The notes under the pieces are model-generated. The model searched no databases, had not been told where the DNA came from, and was given only the letters and a program-made list of their open reading frames with translations. Of a DNA stretch of 16,560 nt, positions 14,494 through 16,560 are shown piece by piece. A program made the position numbers and the translations under genes. Numbering within the stretch: position 1 is the first letter of the stretch; each line of letters begins with the position of its first letter. The DNA is from RPQK01 sp041946865 (GTDB lineage: Bacteria; Acidobacteriota; UBA6911; RPQK01). The stretch is taken from positions 1-16,560 of the forward strand of contig JBHGBF010000175.1 of NCBI GenBank assembly GCA_041946865.1. The letters are read 5' to 3'.

Positions 14494-15216
14494 ATGGAAA
14501 TCACAGGGAAACGAGCGATCGTTACCGGCGGCACGAAAGGCATCGGCCGCGCTATTGTCGAGGCGCTTCTCCATGAACAGGCGCGCGTATTGCTTGCCGC
14601 CAGGAACCGGAGCGAGGTCGAACAGGCTGTGGCTGCGTTGGAGAAAGCAGGTCATTCAGGCCGGGTCATCGGGCAAAACTGCGATGTCGGCCGCCTGGAG
14701 GATGTCAAAAGGCTGTTTGACTTCTGCCTGAGAAAGTGGGACGGGGTCGACATCCTGATCAATAACGCCGGAATCGGGATTTTCAGGAATGTCGAAGAGT
14801 TGAGCCCCGAAGAGTGGCGGTCTACGCTGAGCACGAATCTCGACAGTCTCTTTTATTGCTGTCACCTCGCTATTCCGCACATGAAGCGGGCAGGGGGCGG
14901 CTTCATCATCAACATCGGGAGCCTGGCCGGGAAGAATGCCTTCGCCGGCGGCGCGGCATACAACGCGTCCAAGTTCGGTTTGATCGGCTTCAGCGAGGCA
15001 TTGATGCAGGAGGTGCGCCACGACGACATTCTGGTGGCCTACATCATGCCGGGGAGCGTCGACACGGACTTTGGGGTCGGGATGGGGTCGCCGTCCGGAT
15101 CGTGGAAAATTGCAGCTTCCGATGTGGCGGAGGTGGTGGTTCAGACGCTTAAGCGCCACCCCCGCTGTCTGACCAGCCGAATCGAGATGCGCCCATCCAA
15201 GCCGCCGAAGAAGTGA
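14494..15216 (+). CDS. Short-chain dehydrogenase/reductase
   Basis: A 240-residue classical SDR, a cytosolic NAD(P)-dependent oxidoreductase. The Rossmann glycine motif TGGTKGIG is at 11-18, with NNAG at 90-93 and the catalytic set S143 (NIGSLAG), Y156 and K160 (YNASK), followed by PGSVDTDF (186-193). The Arg at 37 after the second strand (LLAARNR) favours NADP(H). It is most like 3-oxoacyl-ACP reductase or general alcohol/ketone reductases, but no specific substrate can be assigned. Length is typical. The ATG at 14494 (AAGG 4 nt upstream, MEITGKRAIVTGG start) is preferred; the frame opens 36 codons earlier, but that stretch overlaps the palindrome and has no family similarity. It is isolated, divergent from the secreted protein and convergent with the radical SAM gene. 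Confidence 0.9.
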   Translation: MEITGKRAIVTGGTKGIGRAIVEALLHEQARVLLAARNRSEVEQAVAALEKAGHSGRVIGQNCDVGRLEDVKRLFDFCLRKWDGVDILINNAGIGIFRNVEELSPEEWRSTLSTNLDSLFYCCHLAIPHMKRAGGGFIINIGSLAGKNAFAGGAAYNASKFGLIGFSEALMQEVRHDDILVAYIMPGSVDTDFGVGMGSPSGSWKIAASDVAEVVVQTLKRHPRCLTSRIEMRPSKPPKK

Positions 15217-15223
15217 AAGCGTT

Positions 15224-15247
15224 GCTGGCCGGTGAGCGCCGGCTGGC
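15224..15247. terminator. GC-rich hairpin after the dehydrogenase gene
   Basis: GCTGGCCGG (15224-15232) pairs with CCGGCTGGC (15239-15247) through nine pairs, two of them G-U wobbles, around a 6-nt loop, starting 7 nt after the SDR stop. A second inverted repeat, GGGTTC/GAACCC (15277-15297), follows in the same 112-bp convergent gap. Neither has a T-tract; a terminator role is plausible but unproven. Confidence 0.35.
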
Positions 15248-15328
15248 TGCAGGTCGCAGACCCGCTCGGAGGCGGAGGGTTCAGAACTGGGGAACCCGGT
15301 CTGCCGCGGGCGGTCATGCCTCGCACCA

Positions 15329-16360
15329 TCACACCACGATATCGTAGCCTGCACGGCTTTCGGCCCAGACGCATTTCCGGCAGATCTGGCTCCTGCTCAC
15401 CTTCAGCTCCCGGCGGAACCGGATTGCCTCCCTGGAGTTCAGGATTTCGAGCAGCCCCTTCTCGCCGACCTTGGCGTAGGGTGCGTGGAAAAAGCAGGGG
15501 CGAATGCATCCGTCCGCCTCGAGGACAGCCGAAATCCAGGGAGCGCGGCACTTGACCGGAGGAAAATCACACTGCCCGAGGAGCGCCTTGTAATATCGGT
15601 AGATGTCCCAGAGCTGAGCCGGTGTGTTCAGGATAAACCCTCGCTCAAACTCCTTTGAATAATCAGTCAGTAAGAGCTCGACCGAGCGCGACAGCTTGCA
15701 CAGCTCGGAGTGACTCAGCGCTATTTGCGATATCTTCGGCTCATCCCAGGGAGTGGGCCTGTTAAACGCCGTGCTCGAAACGTCGGCGGCCACAAAGGAG
15801 ACCGCGCGCAGGCCGAGATCCGTCCCAAAGCGGACCACATTGTGGAGATCCTGGCAGTTGAATTTCTGGACCACCGTCCTGGCGACAATAGCAAAGTCCG
15901 GACACCGGGCCAAGATTGCCTTGATGCCGGCTGCTAGCTGTTCAGCACAGCCGTTTACCTGTCGGATCCGGTCATGAACGGCGGGACTCCCGTCAACCGA
16001 GACTGTCAGCTGATCAATTGATCGGATGGTCTCGTCGGCATTAGGCTCGAGCAGAAGACCGGTGGTTTCGAGGACCACCTTTACTCCCTGCTCCCTCAAA
16101 GACCGGCAGAAGGTCCACAGGTTGCGATTCTTGAGCGGTTCTCCCCCCGAGATCAGAACGTACCGCACCTTCAACCTTCGAATTGCTTCAGCCTGGGCTT
16201 CCATGTCGGCCAACGACATGTCAGCGCCGCCGTCCTCCGCCTTCCAGATGTCACACATCACGCAGCGGCAGTCGCATCCGGTGCGAACCGTCAGGTAGAG
16301 AATCGGGAGCGTGATTACCCTGTGACCCGCGTGCGGGCCTTCTTGAAGGCTCGGTTTCAT
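15329..16360 (-). CDS. Radical SAM protein with SPASM-like C-terminal cluster domain
   Basis: A 343-residue iron-sulfur enzyme that would cleave S-adenosylmethionine to start radical chemistry. The cluster motif CX3CX2C is C29, C33, C36 (CDCRCVMCDIW), with an extra Cys at 31. The SAM-binding GGEP is at 72-75 and SVDGSPAVHDRIR at 121-133. The C-terminal part carries C264, C271, C285, C289, C327 and C330 (CRAPW, DGCIRPCFFH, CRKC), the spacing expected of a SPASM or twitch domain holding auxiliary clusters. Such proteins modify peptides, mature enzymes or act on sugars and cofactors. No short peptide gene or partner is seen in the window, so the substrate is unknown. The ATG at 16360 is chosen because a TATAAT lies 12 nt upstream; the ATG at 16387 lies upstream of that box. 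Confidence 0.88.
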   Translation of the reverse strand: MKPSLQEGPHAGHRVITLPILYLTVRTGCDCRCVMCDIWKAEDGGADMSLADMEAQAEAIRRLKVRYVLISGGEPLKNRNLWTFCRSLREQGVKVVLETTGLLLEPNADETIRSIDQLTVSVDGSPAVHDRIRQVNGCAEQLAAGIKAILARCPDFAIVARTVVQKFNCQDLHNVVRFGTDLGLRAVSFVAADVSSTAFNRPTPWDEPKISQIALSHSELCKLSRSVELLLTDYSKEFERGFILNTPAQLWDIYRYYKALLGQCDFPPVKCRAPWISAVLEADGCIRPCFFHAPYAKVGEKGLLEILNSREAIRFRRELKVSRSQICRKCVWAESRAGYDIVV

Positions 16361-16372
16361 GGGAGTGACACC

Positions 16373-16378
16373 ATTATA
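16373..16378 (-). promoter_or_regulatory. TATAAT -10 box of the radical SAM gene
   Basis: A perfect TATAAT on the minus strand ends 12 nt before the ATG at 16360, predicting a leader of only about 5 nt. The gap (GGTGTCACTCCC) has no convincing Shine-Dalgarno sequence at a usable distance. No good -35 is seen at 16-18 bp. Confidence 0.45.
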
Positions 16379-16387
16379 GCCCATCAA

Positions 16388-16560
16388 AAACGAGTTCCAG
16401 GGAGGGGAGAAGGCACGCAGAGGGCAGGGAAAGTAGCCGGGGACGGGCCGTCTTCAGGCACAGGAGTTATCAACCCAGGGCTACGTAAAATGTGCCCCCG
16501 CCTGGGCAATGGCATTCACTTAAGGGAGGGGCCGCGCTCTTTTGGAATGTGTCGGCCTGT
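16388..16560. other. Non-coding stretch at the right edge
   Basis: No open frame of convincing gene character is visible. The left part is purine-rich (AGGGAGGGGAGAAGG-like). A possible hairpin TGCCC-CCGCCT-GGGCA sits at 16493-16508, and a 6-bp inverted repeat GTAGCC/GGCTAC spans 16433-16484. The 3' segment (GGCATTCACTTAAGG at 16511-16525, then a GC-rich stretch) could belong to a dispersed repeat or the upstream region of a gene beyond the window; this cannot be decided here. Confidence 0.4.

Overview
The window is GC-rich bacterial chromosomal DNA carrying thirteen complete protein-coding genes and a possible gene end at the left edge. There are no tRNA, rRNA, CRISPR, phage or transposase features. 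The gene mix (S41 protease, LysM lytic transglycosylase, DUF1015, a deoxyhypusine-synthase-like protein, a YhaM-like nuclease) and the codon use suggest a free-living Gram-negative such as a member of Acidobacteriota. That assignment is an inference from gene content only.

Layout. 1-178: possible C-terminal end of an unidentified upstream gene. 246-4592 (+): carboxyl-terminal processing protease, lipoprotein LysM/SLT lytic transglycosylase and a fumarylacetoacetate-hydrolase-family enzyme, tightly packed as one envelope-maintenance operon with a metabolic gene at its end. 4632-5573 (-): two-domain GNAT acetyltransferase. 5654-9753 (+): YhaM-like OB/HD nuclease, a ribosome-hibernation-factor/sigma-factor fusion, a class I aminotransferase and a TrmJ-type RNA methyltransferase (the last two overlap). 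9803-11859 (-): DUF1015 protein followed by a secreted thioredoxin-fold-like protein, overlapping by ATGA. 11960-12019: seven copies of an 8-bp tandem repeat. 12047-12994 (+): deoxyhypusine-synthase-like enzyme that lacks the usual N-terminus. 13069-14310 (-): unknown secreted protein. 14494-15216 (+): short-chain dehydrogenase. 15329-16360 (-): radical SAM/SPASM protein. 16388-16560: no gene seen.

Two things stand out. First, the gene at 6742-7692 encodes an HPF/RaiA ribosome-binding domain joined to what reads as a complete two-domain sigma-70-like protein (regions 2 and 4), a possible direct link between ribosome hibernation and transcription. Second, six genes carry a -10-like hexamer only 6-12 nt before their ATG and lack a clear Shine-Dalgarno sequence, while other genes here have one. 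This suggests that leaderless mRNAs are common in this organism, and the hibernation/sigma fusion is one of them.

I see no multi-gene defence system or biosynthetic cluster. The candidates for new biology are the fusion protein, the promoter pattern, the repeat/DHS junction and the orphan radical SAM protein.
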